Origin: Niallia sp. NCCP-28
GTDB lineage: Bacteria; Bacillota; Bacilli; Bacillales; Cytobacillaceae
NCBI RefSeq assembly: GCF_023168165.1
Contig: NZ_BQYJ01000003.1
Location: 372,001-436,000 of the forward strand
Direction: 5' to 3'
DNA length: 64,000 nucleotides
Of the stretch, positions 53,240-61,948 are shown piece by piece. The stretch's first letter is position 1. Every line of letters begins with the position of its first letter. The notes under the pieces are model-generated. The model was given only the letters and a program-made list of their open reading frames with translations. It did not search any database and had not been told where the DNA came from. The position numbers and the translations under genes were made by a program.

Positions 53240-54346
53240 ATGAAAATACTAGTTATTTGGCGGCTTCTTACTGTTGGCGGCGTGAATGCTGGCTGGAGAA
53301 ATCGAGCCGTCTATTTTAAAAAGCATGGAATAGAAACAGAATTTTTATATACAACAGATCACGGCGGTGCACATATTATGCAAGATGTGTCTACCATTTA
53401 TTTGACAAAAGACACAGAGGAAATTATAGCTATTATAAAAAAGAATCGCTATGATGCCATTATTGTTGTCGATACAAAAGATGCATTTAAATGGATTCGC
53501 AAAGCAAAATTTAAGGGGCCTGTTATTGTAGAAGCAAGAACTCCTGAACTTCTAAAGCTTACTCCTCATTTAGCGAATTTCAGAGGCGTTCATCCAGAAA
53601 CTATTATTGTTCCATCCTACTACCAAAAAAGGCTTGTATCCATCCTTTCAGATAATATCCCAATCCAAGTTATTTATAATGGTCTTGATACTACTTTCTT
53701 TCGTCCCCTTACGCAAGAAGAAATAGATATGGAAAAGATTCCTATACAGCCTCATGGCAAAAAAATTATTGGCTGGATTGGTCGTGTTGATAAACGGAAA
53801 AACTGGCCAATGTTAATAGAAATTGCCAAAAAGATAAAAAAAGAGCGAGATGATATCGAAATATGGCTGATTGGCGGAGCACAAAGTGTTCAACGAGAAG
53901 AATTTGCCAAAAAAAGAGAAACTGAAAACCTTGCAGATATTATCAAATGGTTTCCTGTTATCCCATATCAGCAAATGCCCCATGTGTATGCCAAAATAAG
54001 GATTTCCGGAGGGTGCACACTTGCTACAACTAAATGTGAATCATTCGGCAATACCTTTATTGAATCCATGAGCTGCGGTGTTCCAGTTGTCGCCGCCGAT
54101 ATTATGCCTATGAATGAATTAGTGAAAAATGATCAAACAGGTGTATTGTTTGCAGACCAAAAAGTGGAAGAGGCAGTAAAAAGCATCTATCAAATATTAG
54201 ATGACGAGAAAAAACAGCAAAAAATGTCTAGTAATTCTATAGAACATGTGCAAAAAAACTTTTCTATTCAACAGGTGGCAGATCAGTATGTAGAGCTGCT
54301 AAAAAGCTTGGACATAAAAAAGCAGGAGGGAGATAGGAATGATTAA
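53240..54346 (+). CDS. GT4 family glycosyltransferase
   Basis: A 368-residue GT-B glycosyltransferase. The C-terminal nucleotide-sugar domain (about 165-340) has IGWIGRVDKRKNWPMLIEIAKK, IWLIGG and CESFGNTFIESMSCGVPVVAADIMPMNELV, with the E-x7-E motif. The N-terminal acceptor domain starts KILVIWRLLTVGGVNAGWRNRAVYFKKHG. GT4 enzymes transfer sugars with retention, often from UDP- or GDP-sugars. The kinase-glycosyltransferase pairing recalls cotSA-cotS of the B. subtilis spore coat, but the sequences alone do not establish that role. It overlaps the next gene by eight bases. Confidence 0.87.
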   Translation: MKILVIWRLLTVGGVNAGWRNRAVYFKKHGIETEFLYTTDHGGAHIMQDVSTIYLTKDTEEIIAIIKKNRYDAIIVVDTKDAFKWIRKAKFKGPVIVEARTPELLKLTPHLANFRGVHPETIIVPSYYQKRLVSILSDNIPIQVIYNGLDTTFFRPLTQEEIDMEKIPIQPHGKKIIGWIGRVDKRKNWPMLIEIAKKIKKERDDIEIWLIGGAQSVQREEFAKKRETENLADIIKWFPVIPYQQMPHVYAKIRISGGCTLATTKCESFGNTFIESMSCGVPVVAADIMPMNELVKNDQTGVLFADQKVEEAVKSIYQILDDEKKQQKMSSNSIEHVQKNFSIQQVADQYVELLKSLDIKKQEGDRND

Positions 54347-55088
54347 ACCAAGTTATATGAAACGCAAATTAGATGGTAAATCCCAATCTCTTCTGCTAAC
54401 ATGCAGTGACGGCAATGATTATGTCGTAAAAGATATTAGGCCAGGCTTTGAAAAATCATTGGCAAATGAATGGATTGGCTATTGTATTGGCCGATTTCTT
54501 GGTCTGCCGATTCCTTTTGCTCAAATTGTGGAAATGCCTGAAGATTTTTTTCAAAATTATCCAGATATAAAAGACATACCTTCCAAATATCAATTTGCCT
54601 CCATGTATGTGCCAGCATGTCAAAATGGACATGAAGTAGGGACTATTAAAGCAGTATCAAATGCTTCTTGCTTAGCAGGCATTATTGCCTTTGATTATTG
54701 GCTGTATAATAGAGATCGCACAAGAAAAAATATTTTATTTCAAAAAGATGGCGGCAATTATCGTGTTATCATCATGGATCATGCAGAAATATTTAACTCG
54801 TATAATTGGCAAAAAGATGACTTAAGCAAGCTTCCTGCTGGCATCATAAAAAGCGCCACACATCAGCTTATCCATTCTTTTGTCCCAGATAAATGCATGT
54901 ATAAAGAATCTCTTCAAACCATTCAAGCAATGCCGATTCATTTGCTAAAAGAAATAGTAGCGTGTATTCCAGAAGAATGGCATGTCACAGAGGAAGAAAA
55001 AAAAGCAATTGTAGAAACCTTAATAAAACGAAGAGAAAAACTGCCGCAGATTATCGATCATTTTATAAAAATCAGTGATCAGCAATAA
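54339..55088 (+). CDS. HipA-like kinase family protein
   Basis: A 249-residue protein of the HipA-like kinase type. DGNDYVVKDIRPGFEKSLANEWIGY gives the ATP-binding Lys and the HipA-like PGxEK..ANE. GIIAFDYWLYNRDRTRKNILF is the catalytic loop with Asp and Asn, and VIIMDHAEIF is the metal-binding loop. All three are intact. There is no HipB-like HTH partner, so it is not a classical hipBA toxin. ATG 54339 follows GGAGGGAG and overlaps the glycosyltransferase end, so translation is coupled. Likely phosphorylates a protein or glycan in the same process. Confidence 0.8.
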   Translation: MIKPSYMKRKLDGKSQSLLLTCSDGNDYVVKDIRPGFEKSLANEWIGYCIGRFLGLPIPFAQIVEMPEDFFQNYPDIKDIPSKYQFASMYVPACQNGHEVGTIKAVSNASCLAGIIAFDYWLYNRDRTRKNILFQKDGGNYRVIIMDHAEIFNSYNWQKDDLSKLPAGIIKSATHQLIHSFVPDKCMYKESLQTIQAMPIHLLKEIVACIPEEWHVTEEEKKAIVETLIKRREKLPQIIDHFIKISDQQ

Positions 55089-55113
55089 AAAAGGAATAAT
55101 CTTTAGATAGGAA

Positions 55114-55156
55114 AAAAAGCTGCAAGCAATGTTAAGTCATTGTTTGCAGCTTTTTA
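55114..55156 (+). terminator. terminator of the kinase-glycosyltransferase operon
   Basis: AAAAAGCTGCAAGCAATG pairs with CATTGTTTGCAGCTTTTT with one mismatch and a six-base loop. Confidence 0.88.
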
Positions 55157-55280
55157 AAGTTGAGGTTATCGATTTTTGTCGACAAATAGCTATTTTAAAA
55201 AAAACGCAGCAAGATATTGGAAAACTGCCGCAAAAATAACAAAACTGCACCAACAGGATAACTTTTCCTTTTTTTCTTAA

Positions 55281-56618
55281 CTAGAATAAGCTAGATTGCT
55301 GGTTTTTAGGCTGGTTAATCAATAAAACAGGCCTTCCGATAGAATAGTATTCAATGGAGTCGCAAGATTTAAGCCTTTTTTCATCAAAACAGTTTCGTCC
55401 ATCAAAAACGATGGGAGATCTGGTGGTTTTTAATAGAGTGCCAATATCCATATTTTTAATCTCATTCCACTCCGTTACAATAAAAATAGCATCTGCTTGC
55501 AAGACTGCATCATCGATAGAATCTGTGTATTGTATAGTGCTTCCCAGTATTTTTTTTGCATTGTGGATAGCTTTTGGATCATAGGCGATAACGTTTGCGC
55601 CCAATTCGGCCAGCTGTTTTGCCATTGGAATAGAAGGTGCTTCTCGCATATCATCTGTTTCTGGCTTAAAGGAAAGTCCTAATAAAGCAAATCTTTTTCC
55701 TTTAAGAGTTTGAAACCGCTGTAAAGCTTTATTGATAAGAATGGTTTGCTGGTGTTCATTTATTGCTGCAGCTTCTTGCAAAAGACCTGAATTTACGCCG
55801 TTTTCCTCCGAAATAGCTAATAATGCCTTTACATCTTTTGGGAAGCAAGAACCGCCATAGCCAATGCCAGCTTGCAGAAAAGCAGGACTGATTCTTTTGT
55901 CTGTTCCCATTCCTTTTGCGACAGCTTCTACATCTGCACCAACTTGTTCGCATAAATTGGAAATATAATTGATATAGCTGATTTTAGTTGCTAAAAAAGC
56001 ATTAGAAGCATACTTGATCATTTCTGCACTGCGAATGCTTGTGGTAAGAATGGGGGCGTTTAGAGGAAGATACATTGCGGCAATTTTTTCAGACGCATCT
56101 TTACTTTCAGAACCAATCACAATTCTATCTGGATGCAGTGTATCAAAAATAGCGGATCCCTGCCGCAGAAATTCAGGATTAGAAACAATTTGCAGCTTCT
56201 TTTGAAAGCGAGATTCAATCAGCTTTTGAATGGTTTCGTTTGTGCCGATCGGAACGGTGCTTTTTATGACAATAATGGAGTTTTTTTCTAAAAAAGGGGC
56301 AATATTGATTGCAGCTTCTTCTAAAAATGCGAGGTTGCAAGATCCATCTTCTTTTTGGGGAGTGCCAACAGCAATGATGGCAATATCTGCTCCTGCTACA
56401 CCATCTCTGTGGGAAGATGAAAAAAATAGTCTTTTTTCAGTTAAATTATGAATAATCATTTCTTCCATTCCAGGCTCATAAAATGGGGGAATGCCTTTTT
56501 GCAAATGCTGGATTTTTTTTTGATCAATATCAATGCATGTTACAGTATGGCCGATTTCAGCTAGACAAACACCTGTAGATAATCCAACATACCCAGTGCC
56601 GATTACAGAAATTTTCAT
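55281..56618 (-). CDS. ugd: UDP-glucose 6-dehydrogenase
   Basis: A 445-residue enzyme that oxidises UDP-glucose to UDP-glucuronate with two NAD. The N-terminal Rossmann motif is VIGTGYVGLSTGVCLAEIGH. The catalytic Cys258 stands in GYGGSCFPKD, with FLRQGSAI and the central dimerisation helix. The C-terminal UDP-binding domain has LLGLSFKPETDDMREAPS. AAGAGGAG precedes the start. galU, which supplies its substrate, lies 144 bp upstream on the same strand. It converges on the glycosyltransferase operon. Confidence 0.94.
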   Translation of the reverse strand: MKISVIGTGYVGLSTGVCLAEIGHTVTCIDIDQKKIQHLQKGIPPFYEPGMEEMIIHNLTEKRLFFSSSHRDGVAGADIAIIAVGTPQKEDGSCNLAFLEEAAINIAPFLEKNSIIVIKSTVPIGTNETIQKLIESRFQKKLQIVSNPEFLRQGSAIFDTLHPDRIVIGSESKDASEKIAAMYLPLNAPILTTSIRSAEMIKYASNAFLATKISYINYISNLCEQVGADVEAVAKGMGTDKRISPAFLQAGIGYGGSCFPKDVKALLAISEENGVNSGLLQEAAAINEHQQTILINKALQRFQTLKGKRFALLGLSFKPETDDMREAPSIPMAKQLAELGANVIAYDPKAIHNAKKILGSTIQYTDSIDDAVLQADAIFIVTEWNEIKNMDIGTLLKTTRSPIVFDGRNCFDEKRLKSCDSIEYYSIGRPVLLINQPKNQQSSLF

Positions 56619-56762
56619 TATAAACTCCTCTTCCTTTTAGTTGAATTTCTTGATTATTATAAAGAAATCATTTTCTTTTTTTTAGCCGTTTTAATATAGC
56701 GGCATTTTATAAAAACTGGCATGAAGAAAAGAAAATTCTCCTCCGAGTGTTTTTTGTTTTCA

Positions 56763-57635
56763 TCATGATTTCAATTTTTTTTCCCAGAAAGCGAGAATTT
56801 CTTTTTTCATATCTTCTCTTAACAAAGCAAAATCAATGGTTGCTTTAATAAAGCCAAGTTTATCTCCAATATCATAACGAGTTCCTTCAAAATCCAGCGC
56901 CAATACAGGGGTTTGCTTATTCAGCTGTGCAATCGCATCTGTCAGCTGCAATTCTTTTCCGCTTTCTGGTTTGAAATTTTCTAGTATAGTGAAAATAGTG
57001 GAAGGCAAAATATATCTGCCCATTACGGCATAACGAGAGGGGGCACGATTTAGAGGAGGTTTTTCGACGATGTCTTCCATTTTATAGATTTTTTCCTTTA
57101 TTGGCGGCAAAAAGGGTTGGATAATGCCATATTTGTCTACATCACATTCATTAACTTCTGAAATGGCTAAAACAGGTGCATGATAGTTAGTTGTAACATT
57201 TATAAGCTGCTGCAATAACGGTGTTTTGGAAAGAACAACATCATCACCAAGCAAAACAGCAAAAGGTTCATCACCAATAAAGCTTTTTCCGCACAAAACA
57301 GCGTCTCCTAAACCAAGAGGATCTTTTTGGCGAACATAGCAAATGGAGGCCATACTAGAAATCTGCTTTATTTCTAGCAACTGCTCAAAATGATTTCGTT
57401 TGGATAAAGTATCTTCCAATTCATAGGATTTATCAAAATGGTCTTCAATTACAGTTTTGCCTCTTCCTGTGACAATTAATATTTCTTCAATTCCAGAGGC
57501 GACTGCTTCTTCAACAATATATTGAATAGTCGGTTTATCGATAATTGGCAGCATCTCTTTCGGCAAAGCTTTTGTGGCAGGCAAAAAACGTGTGCCAAGC
57601 CCCGCTGCTGGTATAATTGCTTTTCTAATTTTCAT
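56763..57635 (-). CDS. galU: UTP-glucose-1-phosphate uridylyltransferase
   Basis: A 290-residue nucleotidyltransferase making UDP-glucose. KAIIPAAGLGTRFLPATKALPKEMLPI is the nucleotide-binding signature, PLGLGDAVLC the conserved Gly loop, LLGDDVV the metal Asp motif, and VEKP and GRYILP follow. B. subtilis has GtaB and paralogues; this one is paired with ugd, so the pair makes UDP-glucuronate. The start at 57635 follows AAAGGTGG. Confidence 0.94.
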   Translation of the reverse strand: MKIRKAIIPAAGLGTRFLPATKALPKEMLPIIDKPTIQYIVEEAVASGIEEILIVTGRGKTVIEDHFDKSYELEDTLSKRNHFEQLLEIKQISSMASICYVRQKDPLGLGDAVLCGKSFIGDEPFAVLLGDDVVLSKTPLLQQLINVTTNYHAPVLAISEVNECDVDKYGIIQPFLPPIKEKIYKMEDIVEKPPLNRAPSRYAVMGRYILPSTIFTILENFKPESGKELQLTDAIAQLNKQTPVLALDFEGTRYDIGDKLGFIKATIDFALLREDMKKEILAFWEKKLKS

Positions 57636-57847
57636 AAAAAATTATCCACCTTTCCATCCTCTTATTAATCTTTATATGTTAAAAGGCCCTGCTTGGACAC
57701 TATAGAAGCCTAGATGTTGTAATTATTTAACAGAAACTATAAAAGATAGCAGGAGAATAATAAAAGGAATAAGATTTTTTGGAACAACTATGTTTTTTGT
57801 TTATATAATAAAAGAAAGGGAATTTTACAAAAATGCAGACTCTTTTT

Positions 57848-57972
57848 ATTACATCTGCCAATTTTTATTGTATAATGGGAAAAATAGTTTTTCATAGGAT
57901 CGAGATAGGTAAGTCATTTTCTAAAAATGAATGGTTGTCATTAATAACACCTTTATTTAGGGTGTTTTTTTA
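57848..57972 (+). promoter_or_regulatory. promoter and leader terminator upstream of the HD gene
   Basis: ATTACA (57848-57853) and TATAAT (57871-57876), spaced 17 bp, start a leader of about 115 bases. Within it AACACC and GGTGTT form a hairpin (57946-57966) followed by seven T, about 25 bp before the HD ribosome binding site. This is a terminator inside the leader, so readthrough may be regulated. I match it to no riboswitch or T-box. Confidence 0.5.
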
Positions 57973-57997
57973 TAAATATATAAGGAGTGGTTGGGAG

Positions 57998-58528
57998 ATG
58001 AGAGATGTTAAATTAACGGATATTTTTAACCATCATATTGCTCAAAAGTATATTACCCGTTCAGGACTAGCCCATGCTCTGGCTGTCAGTTACCACGCAT
58101 TTGAAATGGCGAAAGAGCAGAAACTTGATGTGGATGTGGCCGCAAAAGCCGGTTTTCTCCATGATATGGGGCACTATACTTGGTATAAAGATGGAAAATG
58201 GGATTATAAATTGTATAAGCAAAATGATATTCACCCAATTAAAGGAGCAGAGAGAGCTCATAAACTATTAATCCGTTTAGGGGAAAATCCTATTAAAGCA
58301 AAAGAAATTGCTTTGGCAGTGCTTTTTCATACAGATAGTTTTATCCCGGGAGGAAGCGTTGCTTTAACTCCTCTGCAAAAAATTGTGAAATTAGCCGATG
58401 AAAAGGATGAAGAACCAGGCGGCCACCATCATTACCGCACCATCACAAAAGCAAGAGCCTTAAAAAGTCTCGAGCGTTTAGACGAAAAAATCGATGCATA
58501 TGTGCTTAATCAGCAAAAAGCAAATTAA
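57998..58528 (+). CDS. HD domain phosphohydrolase-like protein
   Basis: A 176-residue HD-fold protein. His26 (GLAHALAVSYH), His55-Asp56 (GFLHDMGHY), a further His in VLFHTDSF and Asp in KLADEKDE supply the metal site. Such stand-alone HD proteins are nucleotide or phosphate ester hydrolases. ATG 57998 follows AAGGAG by about ten bases; an upstream extension would be translated through the leader hairpin. A strong terminator follows. Confidence 0.85.
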   Translation: MRDVKLTDIFNHHIAQKYITRSGLAHALAVSYHAFEMAKEQKLDVDVAAKAGFLHDMGHYTWYKDGKWDYKLYKQNDIHPIKGAERAHKLLIRLGENPIKAKEIALAVLFHTDSFIPGGSVALTPLQKIVKLADEKDEEPGGHHHYRTITKARALKSLERLDEKIDAYVLNQQKAN

Positions 58529-58530
58529 GA

Positions 58531-58571
58531 AAAGGGATTGTCTAGTTGAATTATAGACAATCCCTTTTTAT
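58531..58571 (+). terminator. terminator of the HD gene
   Basis: AAAAGGGATTGTCTA pairs with TAGACAATCCCTTTT, loop about nine bases, then TATC. Confidence 0.88.
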
Positions 58572-58573
58572 CT

Positions 58574-58790
58574 AGGCTGTTTATGTAAACTTTGTTGCTT
58601 TTAAAGGAGTGGGCTAATTTCCGTTCTATAATGATCGCTTTCCATGGGGCGGACGGTGAGACTCTTCGGGGCGTCTCGCCTGTCCTGCTAATCTTCCAGG
58701 AATTCGCCACCTTTTACTCCAATCAGTCTGTGTTAGCAATGGATTTATTCATTGAAATTATCCGACAAACAACACTCTTTTAGAAATCCC
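58574..58790 (-). repeat. dispersed repeat family 2, copy G, MITE-like, inverted
   Basis: On the minus strand it starts TTTCTAAAAGAGTGTTGTTTG, passes through GATTGGAGTAAAAGGTGG and GCAGGACAGGCGAGACG, and ends CTCCTTTAAAAGCAAC then AAAGTTTACATAAACAGCCT. It aligns with copy F (29668-29852) end to end. Termini are imperfect inverted repeats. Confidence 0.75.
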
Positions 58791-58877
58791 TTTTTATCTA
58801 TAAGACCTGAAATCAAAAAAATGCTATAATAAAAAAATGTTTCAAAAAGATAATCCAAACAGCAGAAGGTTAAAGAA

Positions 58878-61118
58878 ATGATAAAATCTAGCACGTATAT
58901 AAAAGAATGGCAGCAAGCGCTGCAAGAAGAAATCACTCATTTAAAACGCTATTCCAACACAAAAATAGCTTTATATAATGGCAAAATGCTTTATACGGAA
59001 GAAAACTATACGTATTATTTTGAAACAAGCAGCTTTACAAAGATTCCAATTGGGTCCAATGTTGTCATTGAGTGGGGAAGCGCCAAAATCGACGGTAGAA
59101 TTCTTTCCTCAGATGGCAAAAGTTTGCTTGTTGTATTGGAAAAAACAATAGGAGAAACTGTGAGCGGCGCCTATTTGTTTTATGATCCGTGGGAACTTCT
59201 AGAACAGTTGATGGCAAGATTTGATGGCATAAAGGAAAGCAAGCGAAAACGAACAAGAATTCAGCAATTAATAAATCCAGAAACAGAGCCGCGTCATCCT
59301 GTTGAAAACATAAAAAATCATGTTCATGAACTAGCGCTTCGGTGCAAATACAATCCTGTCACATACGTGTGGGGTCCCCCAGGAACAGGAAAAACGTATA
59401 CATTAGCCAGAGTTGCTTTACAGCGGTACTGGAAGGGGAAACGTGTCTTAATCCTCTCTCAAAGCAATCAAGCGGTGGATGTGCTCCTAAAAGAAATTAC
59501 TGAAACGGCGACCAAAAAAGGCCGCTTTAAAATGGGTGATATTTTACGATATGGATCCAACACAACGGACGGGATTTTCGCAGATGATAAAATCACCACA
59601 ACAAGTCTGCTGGTAGAAAAAGACCAAAATTTAGCGCGGCAAAAAAGTGAGCTGACAGAAGAAAAGCGCCTTTTAAAACAAGATTTAGCGAAATCGTTTA
59701 GCATGCGTGATTCTTCCGAGCTATTAAAACTAGAAGAAAAATTGGCGCAAGTATTGGAAAAAATCCGCAAGAGGGAAATACAATTTGTCAAAAAAGCGAT
59801 GATTATTGGCACAACATTAGCGAAAGCGGCAACAGATGCGACGATTTATGAAGATAATTTCGATCTTGTAATTGTGGATGAAGCAAGCATGTGCTATGTT
59901 CCTCAAGCAGCATTTGCCGCAAGTCTTGCTAAACGGACAATTATTTGCGGAGATTTTAAACAGCTTCCCCCCATTGCTGCTGGACGAACAGATCTTATTA
60001 ATAAATGGCTAAAGGATGATATTTTTTCTGCTTCTCGTGTTGCAGAAAAAGTAACAGAGGGCAAACTTCACCCACATTTGCTCCTTTTGAATGAACAGAG
60101 ACGAATGCATCCAAGCATATCCTCTTTTACCAATCAATATATTTACCATTCATTGGTCGGCGACCACCCATCTGTTGCAAAAAAAAGACAAAAAATTGCT
60201 GGCAAAGCTCCTTTTGTAGATGAGGCCAATATTTTGCTTGATACAAGCGGATTTGGAGACTATACGACCTATGAAAAAGGCAGCAAATCAAAAATTAATG
60301 TGATGCAGCTATTGTTGTCCTTTCAGCTTATGTACGAAGGAATCAAAAATGGCATGACAAGCATTGGCTATGTTACTCCTTACCGAGCTCAAGCGGAATT
60401 AATGAGCACATTTGCCGAAGAATTAGTGCCAGAACAAGCTGCAAAAGGTGTCCTCGCCATTGCAACCGTACATCGTTTTCAAGGAAGTGAAAAAGATATG
60501 GTTATATTTGACAATGTCGAGGGATTCCCGATAGAAAGGCCTGGCATGCTTTTAGTCGGAAAAGAAAGCGAGCGGTTAATCAATGTTGCCATCACAAGAA
60601 CGAAAGGGAAATTTATCCATGTAGCGAATCGAGATTATGCAAAAAAAAATATCAGCAGGCAAAAAACGATCCGCAAACTAATAGACCATCAAGAAGAAGG
60701 CCATACGGTTATTTTGCCAAAACAAATTGGTGAATGGATTAAACATCCTTTTGTCTACTTGCACTGGTCCCATGGCAAAAAATTAGATGCCATTCAAGCA
60801 GATATCAAAAGAGCAAAAAGTTCGATTGTGTTTGTTCTGACAAAAGGAACTCAGCTTTCTGCCGAATGGATTAATATGCTTAATGAACGAAAAAAACAAG
60901 TCCATGTAACGGTTTATGGAGAAACGTCTTCATCAAAAGACTATCGATTTATAAACATAGAGGACCCCACCTATCCAATGATTATTATTGATGAAAAAAT
61001 CGTTTGGTTGGGACATCCATTAGAAGGTGTCAAAAGAAACAAGCCGCCATCTATTGCTGCCAGAGTAAAGTCTATTTCTTTGGCTGAGTATTTGCTGAAA
61101 CAATTGCCGGAGAAATAA
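58878..61118 (+). CDS. SF1 helicase (DNA2/UPF1-like) with PLD-like C-terminal domain
   Basis: A 746-residue superfamily 1B helicase. Walker A WGPPGTGKT is at 165-173, motif II VDEASM, motif III GDFKQLPPIAAG, motif IV-like LLNEQRRMHPSIS, motif V TVHRFQGSEKDMVI, and motif VI NVAITRTKGKFI. A coiled segment (about 255-310) interrupts the first RecA domain. The final 120 residues (AIQADIKRAKSSIVFVLTKGT...YPMIIIDEKIVWLGHPLEG) look like a phospholipase D-type nuclease module, though the HKD motif is not intact. ATG 58878 follows AGAAGG. Acts on nucleic acids; pathway unknown. Confidence 0.82.
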   Translation: MIKSSTYIKEWQQALQEEITHLKRYSNTKIALYNGKMLYTEENYTYYFETSSFTKIPIGSNVVIEWGSAKIDGRILSSDGKSLLVVLEKTIGETVSGAYLFYDPWELLEQLMARFDGIKESKRKRTRIQQLINPETEPRHPVENIKNHVHELALRCKYNPVTYVWGPPGTGKTYTLARVALQRYWKGKRVLILSQSNQAVDVLLKEITETATKKGRFKMGDILRYGSNTTDGIFADDKITTTSLLVEKDQNLARQKSELTEEKRLLKQDLAKSFSMRDSSELLKLEEKLAQVLEKIRKREIQFVKKAMIIGTTLAKAATDATIYEDNFDLVIVDEASMCYVPQAAFAASLAKRTIICGDFKQLPPIAAGRTDLINKWLKDDIFSASRVAEKVTEGKLHPHLLLLNEQRRMHPSISSFTNQYIYHSLVGDHPSVAKKRQKIAGKAPFVDEANILLDTSGFGDYTTYEKGSKSKINVMQLLLSFQLMYEGIKNGMTSIGYVTPYRAQAELMSTFAEELVPEQAAKGVLAIATVHRFQGSEKDMVIFDNVEGFPIERPGMLLVGKESERLINVAITRTKGKFIHVANRDYAKKNISRQKTIRKLIDHQEEGHTVILPKQIGEWIKHPFVYLHWSHGKKLDAIQADIKRAKSSIVFVLTKGTQLSAEWINMLNERKKQVHVTVYGETSSSKDYRFINIEDPTYPMIIIDEKIVWLGHPLEGVKRNKPPSIAARVKSISLAEYLLKQLPEK

Positions 61119-61178
61119 TAAGGAACTTCTCACTAAAACACGAGATGATTTTTTGCTAGAAGCTAAAAAATTTCCGCA

Positions 61179-61203
61179 AATTTTCAGAAAATCATGCTAT
61201 TAT
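61179..61203 (+). promoter_or_regulatory. CodY-box-like operator over a promoter
   Basis: AATTTTCAGAAAATC (61179-61193) matches the CodY consensus AATTTTCWGAAAATT at 14 of 15 positions. It sits just upstream of a -10-like TATTAT (61198-61203), so bound CodY would block the promoter of the 68-aa gene. Confidence 0.65.
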
Positions 61204-61233
61204 AGTGGAGAGTAACGTTTAGGAGGAAACAGC

Positions 61234-61440
61234 ATGACACTAAAAGATGTATTAACAGAAGTATTGCAATCAGAGACAGAAGTTCAAGAGCAGCTCGAAA
61301 AGCACAAACAAGAAGGATTTATCACAACCACTTCAGAAGCAACTCAACAAGCATTGCTGGAAAAACTAGAAGAAAATGATTTTTACGTATATGATACACA
61401 GTTTATCGATAGCGTGCACCGTTTGTATATAGAGCTATAA
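61234..61440 (+). CDS. small conserved-looking protein, 68 aa, unknown function
   Basis: A 68-residue acidic, mostly helical protein: MTLKDVLTEVLQSETEVQEQLEKHK then an FVYDTQFIDSVHRLYIEL-like aromatic end. ATG 61234 follows AGGAGG. A CodY-like box lies over its promoter and a short terminator follows. There are no Cys or membrane segments. I cannot name the family. The regulation suggests a role when branched-chain amino acids or GTP fall. Confidence 0.72.
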   Translation: MTLKDVLTEVLQSETEVQEQLEKHKQEGFITTTSEATQQALLEKLEENDFYVYDTQFIDSVHRLYIEL

Positions 61441-61446
61441 GAATGA

Positions 61447-61477
61447 TAAAAAAGAAAGCAGAAATGCTTTTTTTTTG
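61447..61477 (+). terminator. Rho-independent terminator
   Basis: AAAGCA pairs with TGCTTT within a longer A-rich/T-rich stem and ends in a run of nine T. Confidence 0.65.
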
Positions 61478-61948
61478 TTTTATAAAAGGAGCCATTTCAT
61501 CTCTCGAGGGTTTTCGCATCTAAAATGGGTTGCTAGGCGAATTAAAGACTGGCAATAGGATCAATCGGGGGAAATAAGCGGATAAGAAAATCATTGTTAT
61601 TTCCTGAGAAATCGCACAATGTGACAAAATATGAAATATTATCTCTTTTGACAGCGAAAAACAAGTTATCTTGAAGAAAATTGGCGAAAAAGAGAGCGGA
61701 GAATGAAATAGCATGTATATATTGCTGCTAGATAGAAAGGAATATATTCTTTTTTCCACTTGCTTCACATGCATGATACAGATTAATAAAAGGCGTTTTT
61801 GTACAAAGAAGGAGAAGGGTTTCTATTTGTAGAATTAACTATTAATCAGATAGGAATGCCAGGTGATCGGCGGCTGATATTTGATCTTTTTTGTTCTGAT
61901 TTTAGATAAATGCTTCAAAACAATAAAATATAAAAAGGAGAGCATTTT
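61478..61948. other. intergenic region, no gene seen
   Basis: No coding frame with a ribosome binding site, repeat family member or RNA motif is recognised before the AAAAGGAG site of the oxidoreductase. Confidence 0.35.

Noticed and set aside
54339-55088. HipBA toxin-antitoxin module
   Set aside because: The HipA-like kinase has no HTH antitoxin partner and is translationally coupled to a glycosyltransferase.
58525-58783. Open frames on both strands around 58.6 kb
   Set aside because: They lie wholly in repeat family 2 copy G.
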